A stretch of 64,000 bases of DNA from NCBI GenBank assembly GCA_030760725.1, contig JASWHV010000012.1, positions 21,714,368 through 21,778,367 on the forward strand, in the 5' to 3' direction. Positions 33,743 to 45,496 of this stretch are shown one piece after another. The notes under the pieces were generated by a model. The model was not told where the DNA came from. It worked only from the letters and a program-made list of their open reading frames with translations, and made no database searches. The first letter of the stretch is position 1; the number at the start of each line of letters is the position of its first letter. The translations under genes and the position numbers were made by a program. The DNA comes from Neostapfia colusana. Lineage: Eukaryota > Streptophyta > Magnoliopsida > Poales > Poaceae.

Positions 33743-35992
33743 TGTGACACCCGGTTCCGAAAATAGAACCAAGTGAATGCATATGTGTGCCCAGGATGTT
33801 CATCACGCATACACATATAGTCCACAAACTGAATTCAGAATATAACCACAAATAAATAGTGTTTAAGTACTTTATTACAATGACTCAAAGTCTCATTCAT
33901 GAATCTCTAACTTATTCTTGCAGCGGAAGACTCTAAACGACAGCGGAAATAACTAAACAGCAGGCTCCAATCTTCATCTCCACATGCATGTTGACGGTAG
34001 TCCGCGCCTAGTACTCCACATGGTCCTCGAAGTACTCATCTCCAATAGCTGATGTATATGTGGTAAGGCAAGGGTGAGTACATGTCGTACTCAGCAAGTG
34101 CGGGAAAAGTATGACATGTAGCTTACAACAAGGTACGAAATAAAAAGGCTCATTTCAGCAAGCAAATTTTATTTCACAAGCATGATAAAAACAGCAACTG
34201 TTTGTAAGTGAAATTTATCCCATCATAATCAAGTAATGCAGCAACATTCTCTCATCATGATTCACCATTTATCAAGTCTCATCCAACAAATAATCTTTCT
34301 AAAGTTCATCTCATACTCATAAATACTCATAACCATCTCATATTCATATAACCGGAACCAAGTTCATTGTCACGACTCAAAACAGTCCCAAAACCAATCC
34401 CAATGACCATACCATAACCATACAAAATGAACATCCCAAGTTTTGCCTCTAATCATGGAAGTTCGCCAGGTGCTTGTGACCGGAAGCACGGCTATCATGA
34501 TAGTTTTACACTCTGCAGAGGTGGCACCACTTTACCCACGAATTCGTGATTTCATCATCCATCGGTGACTGGAGAACCTCCATTATACCAGTACACAACC
34601 GTTGGTGTATGGCCAAGAGATCACAAAATAGCCTTTACAAAGGGGCTACTAGATGTACGGACCCACTGAGTTTTGACCGGCAGGATCGAATCACCATTTT
34701 CCCACACATGGGCCCCCTCTTGTGCCATGCAGTTCCAAGGGTAGTTCTCCTCGACTCCCATTCCCCGCGCCATCCAACGGTCCATAACAAGCTAGCAACA
34801 CACCTAATTAATCAGCTAAGCCGCATTCATACTTGGCTTGTGGTGGCACTTTTTTCCTGGCATATTCTCACATGAACCGGTCCTTAGATCTACAGCAAGC
34901 AAACCTCCATCTCATTCAGCAACATCCACGAACCAAGCTTGCCTAGATCTCCCCAATTCCATGCCCATTAACATCATCAAGTTCTTATCAACATTATTCA
35001 TATGAGTGCAGTAGCTAACCATGTTTTATTTCAGCTTCCCGTGTCCCATAAATTAAGTGAAGCAAAAAAGAAAAACGACCATACCCGACTCATCAACTTT
35101 CCCGGCGACAAGGATAGTTCACAAGACTAGTAAAATCCTATAAAAGGGTGTCCCATCAAGTTGACTCAAGCATACACGTTTTCGCAAACAAAACAGTTTC
35201 GAAACATGGGATCAATATGGTCAAGGGACACTTGCCTTGCTCCCGTGGCTCATGTTGCTCAAGCGTCTCAAAGTCTTGGTGTTGTAGTTCCTCGTAGATG
35301 GCCTCTTGAGATGGTCCTTCTACTCACGACCACACACATACAAAATTTACAGCAATCAATCATCATGCACAAACTTTACTCAAGATGCAATGGGGTAGAT
35401 GAATGCAAATCCTATGGTGCTGTTTTATTAAACCAGTTTGTACGTGTTCTTGCATGTTTTAATGGGCTTTCATGGGATTTTATGATGAACAAGGGTTTAG
35501 GGATCAAGTGTGGACGTGGTGATGATCTTGACACAAGATCTAGATCAATTCCACCGTCAAAAATTGACCAAAACACGATCTGTCCACACACAAAAGTTTC
35601 TGTTCGAAGGGGGCGGAGAAAACGGATGCGTAGAAACAGCGGCGACGTCGTAAGATGGGTAATGGAGACCTACCTCACTTCCTTTTGGTGGCAGGGCCTT
35701 CCTCCTAGCAAAGGTAGCAGCGGGGAATTTTTCTATGGAAGATTAGGGTATGACAGATCGTCGGCTTCTTTTCTGGCGACGGCGAGGCGTGACGGGGCTC
35801 GTCGGAGGGTCTCGATGACGGGGCTCGACAGCGGGGTTCGACGGTGGGGCTCGTCGGTGGGGCTCAACGGCAGGGCTCACTGGCGACCAAACTCCGGCAC
35901 GGGGGATGGCCAACTCGGCGACTTGGAGGGGGCGGCTCCAACTCGGCGACATGGGGAGGGGAGGGCTGTGGCCAAGGGGGGCCTGGGGGTTG

Positions 35993-36000
35993 TATTTATA
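35993..36000 (-). promoter_or_regulatory. TATA box of the element D 3' LTR
   Basis: TATAAATA on the minus strand, about 590 bp from the LTR start, in a C-rich context (CCCCCTTATAAATACAACC). The same box is at the same place in the other LTR. Confidence 0.7.
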
Positions 36001-36232
36001 AGGGGGAGAAGAGAGGAGTCCTACTCCAATTGGAACTCAACCAAGAGTGCTAGTCAATTTGGAACTCAACCAAAGAGTCCTAGGGACTTTTCCCCCTAGT
36101 TGGTTACGACAGCATTGAGGATTAAATTCCCCAAATGTGGGGAAAATTCCCCTTTTGGGGAATTGCGGAATTTGGAAATTTTGGGGGAAATTTGGTGGAA
36201 ATTTGGGAATGGCTCATTTCAGCTATCTTTTC

Positions 36233-36520
36233 CCATTTCTATGTCACTTTTTCCATTTCTATATTCCCCTCTCCATTTCTATGTCCCATTCTCCATTTCT
36301 ATATTCCCTTCTCCATTTCTAGGGTTCTTCCTCCATTTCTATGTCACATTCTTCATTTCTATATTCCCTTCTCCATTTCTAGGGTTCTTCCTCCATTTTT
36401 ATGGTTCATTCTCCACTTCTATGGTTCTTTCTCCATTTCTATGGTTCATTCTCCATTTCTATAGTTATTTCTCCATTTCTATGGTTTATTCTCCATTTCT
36501 ATAGTTCTTTCTCCATTTCT
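36233..36520. repeat. 20-bp tandem array in the U3 of the element D 3' LTR (15 units)
   Basis: CCATTTCT recurs every 20 bp from 36233 to 36513, with spacers such as ATGGTTCATTCT, ATAGTTCTTTCT and ATATTCCCTTCT. On the sense strand each unit carries AGAAATGG. The array starts about 70 bp from the LTR start. Confidence 0.9.
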
Positions 36521-36540
36521 AGTTCTTTTACAATGCTTCT

Positions 36541-39500
36541 CTACATGAAAATGTATGCAATGCATGGTAATGAATTTGAGGGTGTTATAAACCTACCCCC
36601 CTTAAACTGAATCTCACCCTCAAGATTCGATAGAGTGGAGAATAGATGAGGGAATTTTGTATTGAGATCTTCCTCACGCTCCCATGTAGTTTCGGCTTCC
36701 GTGTGATAGCTCCATTGTACCTTGCACCAACGGATCACTTTGTTCCTCGTGATCCTTTACTTTACGTCCAAGATTTTGACAGGGTGTTCCGCGTAGGTCA
36801 GAGCCTCTTGAAGTTCGAGCTCATCCATCGGTACTTGTTCTTCTGGTACTCTTAAGCACTTCTTGAGTTGGGATACATGAAACACGTCGTGCACACCGGA
36901 TAGGTGTGTTGGCAGCTCTATTTGATAGGCTACTTCTCCTTGCTTGCCCAAAATCTTGAATGGCCTGATGTAGCGAGGTGCTAACTTGCCTTTGACGTTG
37001 AACCGTCGTTGGCCTCGGATAGGCGATACCTTAAGATACACGAAGTCTCCCACTTCGAAAGGTCATTTTTCTTCGCCTATTGTCCGCATAACCTTTTTGT
37101 TGTGACCGAGCAGCCTTCAAGTTTTCTCGTATCGTTTGGACTTGCTTCTCGGCGTCTTGCAGCACTTCGGGTCCAAACACTTGGCTTTCTCCAGTTTCAT
37201 TCCAGAACAGCGGCGTTCTACACCGTCTACCATACAATGCTTCAAAAGGTGACATCTTCAAGCTGGCTTGGTAGATGTTGTTGTATGAGAATTCAGCATA
37301 CGGCAAGCTCCTATCCCAACTACGCCCATGTTTCAAGGCGCAAACTCTTAACATGTCTTCCAAAATCTGTTTTGTCTTCTCAGTCTGCCCGTCGGTTTGC
37401 GGGTGATAAGCGGAGCTGAAATTCAGCCGTGTACCCATGGCTTCATGCAGCTTCTTACAGAACCTAGAGGTAAATTGAGAACCCCGATCTGAAACTATCC
37501 TCTTCGGAACTCCATGGTGACACACTATTTGCTCCATATACAGCTCGGCTAGTTGTGCGATGCTGTACTTAGTTCTAACAGGAAGGAAATGGGCTGTTTT
37601 CGTCAACCGGTCCACAATAAACCAAATATTGTCGTAACCCGACTGAGTACGTGGCAGTCCGACTATGAAATCCATGCTGATGTCTTCCGACTTCCACTTG
37701 GGCACTTTCAATGGCTGCAACAATCCAGCGGGTCTTTGATCTTCGGCTTTCACTCGTTGGCACGTGTCGCATAAGGCAACATATTCAGCTATGTCCCTTT
37801 TCATACCATCCCACCAATAGCAAGTTTTCAGGTCCTTGTATATCTTTGTACAGCCAGGATGTATGGAATAAGGTGAGTCATGTGCCTCCTTTAATATTGT
37901 GTCGCGGATATGCTTCACGTTAGGCACACAAATCCTTTTCCCTAACCAAAGCGTGCCTGTCTCATCCTCCTTGAAATCCTTTTCTATGCCTTGTCGGATT
38001 CTTTCCTTGATTTCCTCATCCGTTGTTTGGCCATCTCGTATCTCTTGTTCCAGCGAGGAGTTCAGTTCTATTACTTCCATCTCATTCAAGAACCCAAGAT
38101 GTAAACGTTCGAACTCCTTGCACAGATCGGGTGACAGCTCCTGAACCATGAGTTGGTAACATGCCCCCTTTCGGCTCAACGCATCAGCTACTACATTGGC
38201 CTTTCCGGAGTGATAGTTGATTCCAACATCATAATCCTTGATGCGTTCTAACCATCGGCGTTGCCTCAAATGCAGATCCGTTTGCATGAATATATACTTG
38301 AGACTTTTGTGATCCGTATAGATTTCACATCAATGGCCAAGGATATAATGCCTCCAAATCTTCAAGGCATGTACCACGTCTGCAAGTTCCAAGTCATGTG
38401 TGGGGTAATTCAGCTCATGTTTCTTTATTTGTCTCGATGCATAGGCTACCACTTGTCCTCCTTGCATAAGCACACATCCGAGCCCTTGTCTTGATGCGTC
38501 ACAATATATATCGAAGCTCTTGCTCATGTCCGGCAATATCAAGACCGGCGCTGTGGTTAATCTCTACTTTAGCTCCTCAAAGCTTTCTTGACACGCTGAT
38601 GTCCACTGAAATGCTTTCCCTTTCATTAGCAATTCAGTCATAGGCTTCGCTATTTTGGAGAAATCACTTATGAACCGGCGGTAGTATCCAGCCATTCCAA
38701 GGAAACTTCGAATATTTCTCACATTCTGCGGTTGGTTCCACTTCAGAACATCACCCACTTTTCCAGGATCAACCGATACTCCTCCCTCGGAGATGATGTG
38801 GCGTAGAAACGATATCTCCTTTAGCCAAAATTGACACTTGCTGAACTGGCATAAAATTGATGCTCTCGCAGTTTTTGCAATGTTAACCTCAAGTGTTCTT
38901 CGTGTTCTTCCTTGCTCTTTGAATACACCATGATATCGTCGATGAAAACCACGATGAACTTGTCCAAGTACTCCATGAAGCCCTTATTCATGAGGTACAT
39001 AAAGTATGGTGGTGCATTCGTTAACCCAAAGGACATAACGGTATACTCATACGAACCATACAGTGTTTGAAATGCAGTCTTGGGTATATCGGAGGGCTTA
39101 ATATTCATCCGAAAGTATCCCGACCGAAGATCAATCTTGGAGAAAATTCGGGCACCTTTCATTTGGTCGAATAGGTCCTCTATATGGGGCAGCGGGTATT
39201 TATTCTTGATCGTCACCTCATTGAGAGACCTATAATCCACAGACATCCTTTGGGTCCCATCCTTCTTGTCTACAAAGAGCACGGGGGCTCCCCATGGTGA
39301 CGAGCTTGGGCGTATAAAACCCTTTTCTAGCTGCTACTTAATTTGCTTCTTGAGCTCCACTAGTTCATTAGCGGGCATCCTATACGGCCTCTTCGCTATA
39401 GGTGCAGTTCCGGGTACTAAATCAATGGCAAATTCAATGTCCTGGTCAGGTGGCATACCTGGAAGTTCTTCCGGGAACACATCTGAATATTCTTGAACCA

Positions 39501-39993
39501 CCGAAATGCTTTCCAATGTCGCTTCTTCGACGTGGTTCAGCGCTGCCTTCTTGGTTGCCGGTTGGGCTGCCTCGAACTCAATACGAGTACCGTGCTCACT
39601 TGTCAACTGCACGATCCTCTCAGCACATTGAATCACCCCGTTGTGCTTGCTTAGCCAATCCATTCCAAGTATTATCTCAATCCCTTGGGAATCCAAGACA
39701 ATAAGGTTGCCAAGAAAGTCTACACCCCTTATTTTAAGGTTTACTTTCGGAGATACTATATTAGTCCTCATTTCTCCACCGGGAGAATTAACCAACATAG
39801 TTTGTTTCATGTGCGATATGGGCAGGTTATACTTGGCAACATACTTGGATGATATGAATGAAAGCGATGCTCTGGAATCAAATAAAATAGTTGCTGGGTT
39901 GGAGTTGGCAAGAAACATACCAATCACGACGTCCTCAGCTTGTTGTGCTTCTTCAGCGGAGGCATGATTCACATTGCTATGAGCATAGTTCTG
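36541..39993 (-). pseudogene. Element D pol: protease, reverse transcriptase, RNase H, integrase, chromodomain
   Basis: Protease: TILFDSRASLSFIS, where the active-site D-S-G has become D-S-R, then GMDWLSKHNGVI. Reverse transcriptase: RRSLNE-type core, [27 protein letters not shown] (about 38940). RNase [37 protein letters not shown]. Integrase: [51 protein letters not shown], so D, D and E are intact. C-terminus: [23 protein letters not shown], then chromodomain-like KILD with VIRWCKVQW and EAETTWEREEDL. Damage includes stops near 39334, 38564, 38330 and 36757, and frameshifts near 38850 and 37035. The final frame runs through the polypurine tract into the LTR, to 36541. Confidence 0.9.
36590..36627 (-). 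promoter_or_regulatory. Polypurine tract and upstream inverted repeat of element D
   Basis: The minus strand reads AAGGGGGGTAGGTT (36590-36603) immediately before the LTR. AATCT and AGATT arms (36610-36614 and 36623-36627) form a weaker version of the hairpin seen in B, C and B'. Confidence 0.75.
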
Positions 39994-39996
39994 CTG

Positions 39997-41171
39997 TCAA
40001 CGGTTACATTGATTAGCTCCTCCATTCGGCCGTGGGTTCTGCTTGGGTGCGTTGCTCGACTGTCCAAGACCTTTCTTCCGGCACTGACTTGCAAAGTGTC
40101 CCGCCTCTCCGCATGAAAAACATGCTTTGTTTCCCAAAACAGCAGGAATGTTGGGGCGAGGCTGGTTTTGAGCATAGGAGACCATCTTGGGACGGGGCGC
40201 AGGAGGCAAAGGCATAGAAGGTGCTTGCATAGCAGGACGTTGTTGCGGTGGCTGATTAGGGCGAGGTGGATTTGCAGGGCGGAAAGTAGAAGTGGACGAG
40301 CCATAATGTGGTGCAGCTGGTGGCATGAATCAGGGATGTACATTGCTCCCTTGTGGCTGTCCTTGGTATGGCATCTTCCTCTTGCCCTCTTGTTCGATCT
40401 CATGGATCTTGCTCTCGACCACTATAGCTTTGTCAACGAGCTTCTGGAAGTGTGCATAATCATTGTTTAGCAGCTGAACATGGATCTCATTGTTCAATCC
40501 TCTCATGAACAAGTATTGCTTTCTTTGATCCGAGTTGACATCTTCTGGAGCATACCTTGATAGCTGCGCGAACTTGTTGAGATACTCATTCACGCTCTTC
40601 CTTCCTTGGCGGAGACCTTCAAACTCTTGCCTTTTAAGCATCATGACTCCAGCAGGGACGTAATGAGAGTGGAAACTCTCCTTGAATTCAGCCCAAGTGA
40701 TAGTCTCCTTGTTGACATGAGTATTGCAAAGAGCATCCCACCAGTCAGCGGCTGCTCCCATAAGTTGGTGCGATGCGAAGAGAAATTTCTCCCGATCATT
40801 GCACTGAACAATAGCGAGCTTCTTTTCCATGGACTTCAACCAATCATCAGCCTCCATGTAATCATTGGCTTGTGCCAAAGTAGGCGGCCCAGTCCTCATG
40901 AACTCTCCCAATCTGTTGTGAGCCGGCTGTGGTGGCTGTGGCGGCGGTGCAGGAACAGGGTTTGGATTGTTGTTGTTGTGGGCCTGCAGCTGACCCAACG
41001 TTTGTATCATCGTTTGCATGATCTGGTTCTGCATAGCCATCAACCATTCAAGGTTGTTTGCATCAGCTCCGGGGTTAGCATTTTCAGGAACTTCAACATT
41101 GCCATCCTCCAGTGGTTCATTGTTGCCACGAGCGTTCCTCCTTTGACGCGGTTGGAGTTTTCCCTCACCAT
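39997..41171 (-). pseudogene. Element D gag
   Basis: Capsid: GEFMRTGPPTLAQANDYMEADDWLKSMEKKL, ADWWDAL, TWAEFKESFHSHYVPAGVM, EGLRQGRKSVNEYLNKFAQLSRYAP. A Pro-rich linker and an intact zinc knuckle CFSCGEAGHFASQC (about 40110) follow. Stops lie at 40330 and 39997, in the same frame as protease, suggesting one gag-pol frame originally. The frame is open upstream of the first Met (41043) to 41171, where a pyrimidine tract and CAG resemble a splice acceptor (TACTCTACTCTCTGTCACAG). Gag may therefore begin in a spliced upstream exon. Confidence 0.88.
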
Positions 41172-41476
41172 CTGTGACAGAGAGTAGAGTAGAATAGAAA
41201 ATGGGAGTTTAGATTGATCCCCCCAACTATATGCATCAAGGTGTATGAACTAAGTATCTTCTTTATTAATTTCAGCCTATATGACGATGTGAACACGTGC
41301 CGAAGCGTCTCACATCTCTCCACTATGTGTGGATGTGGACATTCGCCGAAGCGTCCCACAACACACATCAGCACATAAACACAACCAATCATCACAAAAG
41401 TTCAGCACACCATTCTTATTCAAGCCACAACGATCTTAACGTTCCTATTACAGCTTTATTCAATGGAAACCTAAAC
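41172..41476 (-). other. Spacer between the extra ORF and gag of element D, ending in a pyrimidine tract and CAG
   Basis: The minus strand has TTCTATTCTACTCTACTCTC just before CAG at 41174-41172, a good plant 3' splice-site context. The rest shows imperfect CGCTTCGG/CGTGTT repeats around 41295-41360. No conserved ORF. Confidence 0.5.
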
Positions 41477-42451
41477 CTAATCATGAGAACCGGAGCTGTT
41501 CTCGCCATGTGAAGGGGGTGGTCCATATATGGGCGCATGCCATGGTGATTCGGCAGTCAATGTAGGGATAGATGACGCTGGTGCTCCATTTGCTCCAGCG
41601 TTGGCATGAGTCTCCTCTTGTTTCTCCAGCAAATACAGCTTCTTGCAGAGGTACCGGATCTCTTCTTGTGAGCTTGCATAGCGGTTTCCCAACTCCACGA
41701 GCAACCTCTGAGCCATGTCAGAAGCTTGTGGGTTGGAAAGAGCTGTTACATGGGGTCCAATGATCTCCCTTGTACCACTCTTCTGATACGGGTGCAGCTC
41801 AAAAGTTGTGTCTTCAAGCTGCTCACGTAAGGAGTAGCACAGTCCGGTGAGTGCATCCCAAGCTGCATCATCGATAGCTTCTGCCCTTGTAGGTCTCCAT
41901 GTGGGTGCGAAGTGCCGAGTGACAACCCTACCGTTAGATAGGATGGTTACGTCAGCCTTCCACTCCTCATGTCCGAGACGAGGGACTTTCTTGAGAAGAT
42001 ATTCCAGATATAAGGTGCAGCAATCCAGAAATTCCTTGAGCTCCCTAGATATGTGTTCTCCTTCCATTCTGTTGGACCGAAATTATTAAACTGAATGGTT
42101 GGACCATTCAACACCTTCATTATTGGTCTCAGAACGGGGTGGCTCCTCTTCGGATTCATCTCTTCCCGACATAGCATCATGAGGCTCCATGGGGTGTAAG
42201 CCCGCGTGAAACTCCTCCTGAAGTGCGTACCGATGCCGTTCTTGTGGATCATCCTCCATGTCGTCTTCGAATGGTTCTACCTCTTCCGGGTCCTCTTCCT
42301 CATGCATAGAGATATTGACTTCATCTTCATCATGAGGTTCCATCTTCACCTTTTCCCAATATGGTCCATCGGACACCTCAATGGGGTTAAGTGCACTCGC
42401 ACGTGGTGGTGGACGAGTCCTTATGCGTGCTGTGCTCCTGATCACCGGCAT
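41477..42451 (-). pseudogene. Element D extra ORF upstream of gag (325 codons, tandem stops)
   Basis: ATG 42451 to stop 41477 is one frame, broken only by two adjacent TAA codons (codons 122-123) that could be mutated Gln codons. N-terminus: basic MPVIRSTARIRTRPPPR, then a strongly acidic stretch (residues about 38-90). From residue 129: a Leu-rich helix (LKEFLDCCTLYLEYLLKK), beta-like EWKADVTIL and GRVVTRHF, then a helix with DDAAWDALTGLC (194-205) and FELHP (217-221). A helical segment with EEIRYLCKKLYLLEKQEE (about 262-280) and a Ser/Pro/Gly tail follow. The part from the beta strands onward parallels the extra ORF of element C. Function unknown. Confidence 0.7.
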
Positions 42452-42703
42452 CTATAAATAAGACATGAAAAATTTTGGAGAAGGAAGGAATAACTCCATA
42501 ACTTCAAAGGCTATGGAGCAAGAAAGCAAAGGTGTTTCTGTCCAAAAGAAGAGAAAAGAGGGGCTGAAAATAGCACTTTACGGTGGCTGAATTGACAAGT
42601 AAAGTGCAGCAGCAAGCAATTTTTGAAAATAATAGTTTAGAGGGGTGTTCCTATGTGTTTTAGAGTGTCCATTCTACCTATGCTTGTTTCCTACGGTAAA
42701 CAT
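42452..42703 (-). other. Leader of element D between primer-binding site and extra ORF
   Basis: About 250 bp, A/T-rich, no coding signal. Much shorter than the 1.5-kb leader of element C. Confidence 0.55.
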
Positions 42704-42716
42704 GGCTCTGATACCA
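42704..42716 (-). promoter_or_regulatory. Primer-binding site of element D (initiator Met-tRNA)
   Basis: The minus strand reads TGGTATCAGAGCC three bases after the LTR end at 42720, complementary to the 3' end of initiator Met-tRNA. Confidence 0.93.
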
Positions 42717-42719
42717 ATC

Positions 42720-45496
42720 TGTGACACTTGGTTCCAAAAATAGAACCAAGTGAATGCATATGTGTGCCTAGGATGTTCATCACACATACACATATAGTCC
42801 ACAAACTGAATTCAGAATATAATCACGAATAAATAGTGTTTAAGTACTTTATTATAATGACTCAAAGTATCATTCATGAATCTCTAACTTATTCTTGCAG
42901 CGGAAGACTCTAAACGACAGCAGAAATAACTAAACAGCAGGCTCCAATCTTCATCTCCACAGGCATGTTGACGGTAGTCCGCACGCCTAGTACTCCACAT
43001 GGTCCTCGAAGTACTCATCTACTGTAGCTGACGTATGTGTGGTAATACAAGGGTGAGTTCATGTCGTACTCAGCATGTGCGGGAAAAGTATGGCATGTAG
43101 CTTACAACAAGGTAGGAAATAAAAAGGCTCATTGCAGCAAGCAAATTTTATTTCACAAGCATGATAAAAACAACAACTATTTCTAAGTGAAATTTATCCC
43201 ATCATAATCAAGTAAGTCAGCAACATTCTCTCATCATGATTCACCATTTATAAAGTCTCATCCAGCCAATAACCTTTCTCAAGTTCATCTCATACTCATA
43301 AATACTCATAACCATCTCATATTCATATAACCGAAACCAAGTTCATTGTCACGACTCAAAACAGTCCCAAAACCAATCCAATGACCATACCATAACCATA
43401 CCAAATAAACATCCCAAGTTTTTCCTCTAATCATGGAAGTTGGGCAGGTGCTTGTGACCGGAAGCACGACTATCAAGATAGTTTTACACTCTGCAGAGGT
43501 GGCACCACTTTACCCACACGTTCCTGATTTCGTCACCCGTCGGCGACTGGAGAACCTCCATTATACCAGTACTCAACCATCGGTGTATGGCCAAGAGATC
43601 ACAAAATAGCCTTTACAAAGGGGCTACTAGATGTACGGACCCACTGAGGTTTCACTGGCAGGCCCGAATCTCCATTCTCCCACCCACGGGCCCCCTCTTG
43701 TGCCATGCAGTTCCCAGGGCAGTCCTCCTCGACTCCCATTCCCTGTGCCATACAACGGTCCATAACAAGCTAGCAACACACCTAATTAATCAGCTAAGCT
43801 GCACCCATACTTGTCCTTGTGGTGACACTGTTTTCCTGGCATATTCTCGCATGAACCGGTCCTTAGATCTACAGCAAGCAAACCACCATCTCATTCAGCA
43901 ACATCCACGAACCAAGCTTGCCTAGATCTCCCTGATTCCATGTCCATTAACATCATCAAGTTCTCATCAACATTATTCATATGAGTGCAGTAGCCAACCA
44001 TGTTTTATTTCAGCTTCCCGTGTCCCGTAAATTAAGTGAAGCAAAAAGGAAAAACGACCATACCCGACTCATCAACTTTAACAAGACTAGTAAACTCCTA
44101 TAAAAGGGTGTCCCATCAAGTTGATTCAAGCATACACGTTTTCGCAAATAAAACAGTTTTGAAACATGGGATCAATATGGTCAAGGGGCACTTGCCTTGC
44201 TCCCGTGGCTCTTGTTGCTCAAGCATCTCGAAGTCTTGGTGATGTAGTTCCTCGTAGATGGCCTATTGAGCTTGTCCTTATACTCACGACCACACACATA
44301 CAAAATTTACAGCAATCAATCATCATGCACAAACTTTACTCAAGATGCAATGGGGTAGATGAATGCAAATCCTAGGGTGCTGTTTTATTAAACCAGTTTG
44401 TACGTGTTCTTGCATGTTTTAATGGGCTTTCATGGGATTTTATGATGAACAAGGGTGTAGGGATCAAGTGTGGACGTGGTGATGACCTTTACACAAGATC
44501 TAGATCAATTCCACCATCAAAAATCGATCAAAACACGATCTGTCCACACACAAAAGTTTCTGTTCGAAGGGGGCGAAGAAAAAAGATGCATAGAAACAGC
44601 GGCGACGTCGTAATATGGGTAATGGAGACCTACCTCACTTCCTTTTGGTGGCAGGGCCTTCCTCCTAGCAACGGCAGCAGCAGGGATTTTTTCTATGGAA
44701 GATTAGGGTAGGACAGATCGTCGGCTTCTTTTCCGGCGACGGCGAGGCGTGACGGGGCTCGTCGGTGGGTCCTGATGACGGGGCTCGACGACGGGGCTCA
44801 ATGGCGGGGCTCGATGACGGGCTCGACGGCGGGGCTCGACGACGGGGCTCACCGGTGGGGCTGGTCGGCGGGGCTCACCGGCGACCAAACTCCGGCAGGG
44901 GGGTGGCCAACTCGACGACTTGGGAAGGGGAGGGCTGCGGCCAATGGGGCTGGTGGTTGTATTTATAAGGGGGAGAAGAGAGGAGTCCTGCTCCAATTGG
45001 AACTCAACCAAGAGTCCTAGTAATTTGGAACTCATCTAAAGAGTCCTAGGGACTTTTCCCCCTAGTTGGTTGCGGCAGCATTGGGGATTAAATTCCCCAA
45101 ATGTGGGGAAAATTCCCCTTTTGTGGAATTGGGGAATTTGGAAATTTTGGAGGAAATTTGGGAATGGCTCATTTCAGCTATCTTTTTCCCATTTCTCACC
45201 ATTTCTATGTCACTTTTTCCATTTCTATATTCCCCTCTCCATTTCTATGTCCCATTCTCCATTTCTATATTCCCTTCTCCATTTCTAGGGTTCTTCCTCC
45301 ATTTCTATGGTTCTTTATCCATTTCTATGGTTCTTTCTCCATTTCTATTCTTCATTCTCCATTTCTATAGTTCTTTCTCCATTTCTATGGTTCATTCTCC
45401 ATTTCTATAGTTCTTTCTCCATTTCTAGTTCTTTTACAATGCTTTTCTACATGACAAATGTATGCAATGCATGGCAATAAATTTGAGAGTGTTACA
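42720..45496 (-). repeat. 5' LTR of element D
   Basis: 2,777 bp, minus strand from TGTAACACTC (45496) to AAGTGTCACA (42720). Hairpin CTTGGTTC/GAACCAAG at 42727-42750 next to the end; TGAGT/ACTCA at about 43054-43072; TATAAATA at 44960-44967 on the minus strand; GC-rich GGGGCTCGACGG repeats at about 44750-44885. Confidence 0.93.
45199..45428. repeat. 20-bp tandem array in the U3 of the element D 5' LTR (12 units)
   Basis: CCATTTCT recurs every 20 bp from 45199 to 45419. The other LTR has 15 units; the extra ones include another ATATTCCCTTCT-type spacer. Confidence 0.9.

Larger units (their letters stand above)
33743..36589 (-). repeat. 3' LTR of element D
   Basis: The minus strand starts TATAACACC (36589, the usual TGTAAC altered by one base) and ends GGGTGTCACA (33743). 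It contains the 20-bp tandem array, a TATA box, a GC-rich short-repeat block (35795-35885), a TGAGTAC/GTACTCA hairpin (34075-34093) and a GGTTC/GAACC hairpin (33753-33770) next to the LTR end. Confidence 0.93.
33743..45496 (-). mobile_element. Element D: full-length Tekay/Del-type Ty3/gypsy retrotransposon
   Basis: 11.75 kb on the minus strand: LTRs of 2.85 and 2.78 kb, GGTCT duplication, initiator Met-tRNA primer-binding site, extra ORF, gag, pol with chromodomain, polypurine tract. Its LTRs are a different family from those of B, C and E. They differ in the copy number of an internal 20-bp repeat and by scattered changes. Coding frames are damaged, so it is non-autonomous. Confidence 0.93.

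Noticed and set aside
35161..36099. 312-codon plus-strand ORF
   Set aside because: It lies antisense within the element D LTR and crosses the TATA box and GC repeats. The matching stretch of the other LTR does not keep it open.
36100..36530. Hydrophobic ORFs (FLHFYGSFS repeats), like a membrane protein
   Set aside because: They are translations of the 20-bp tandem array, open in several frames and different in copy number between LTRs.
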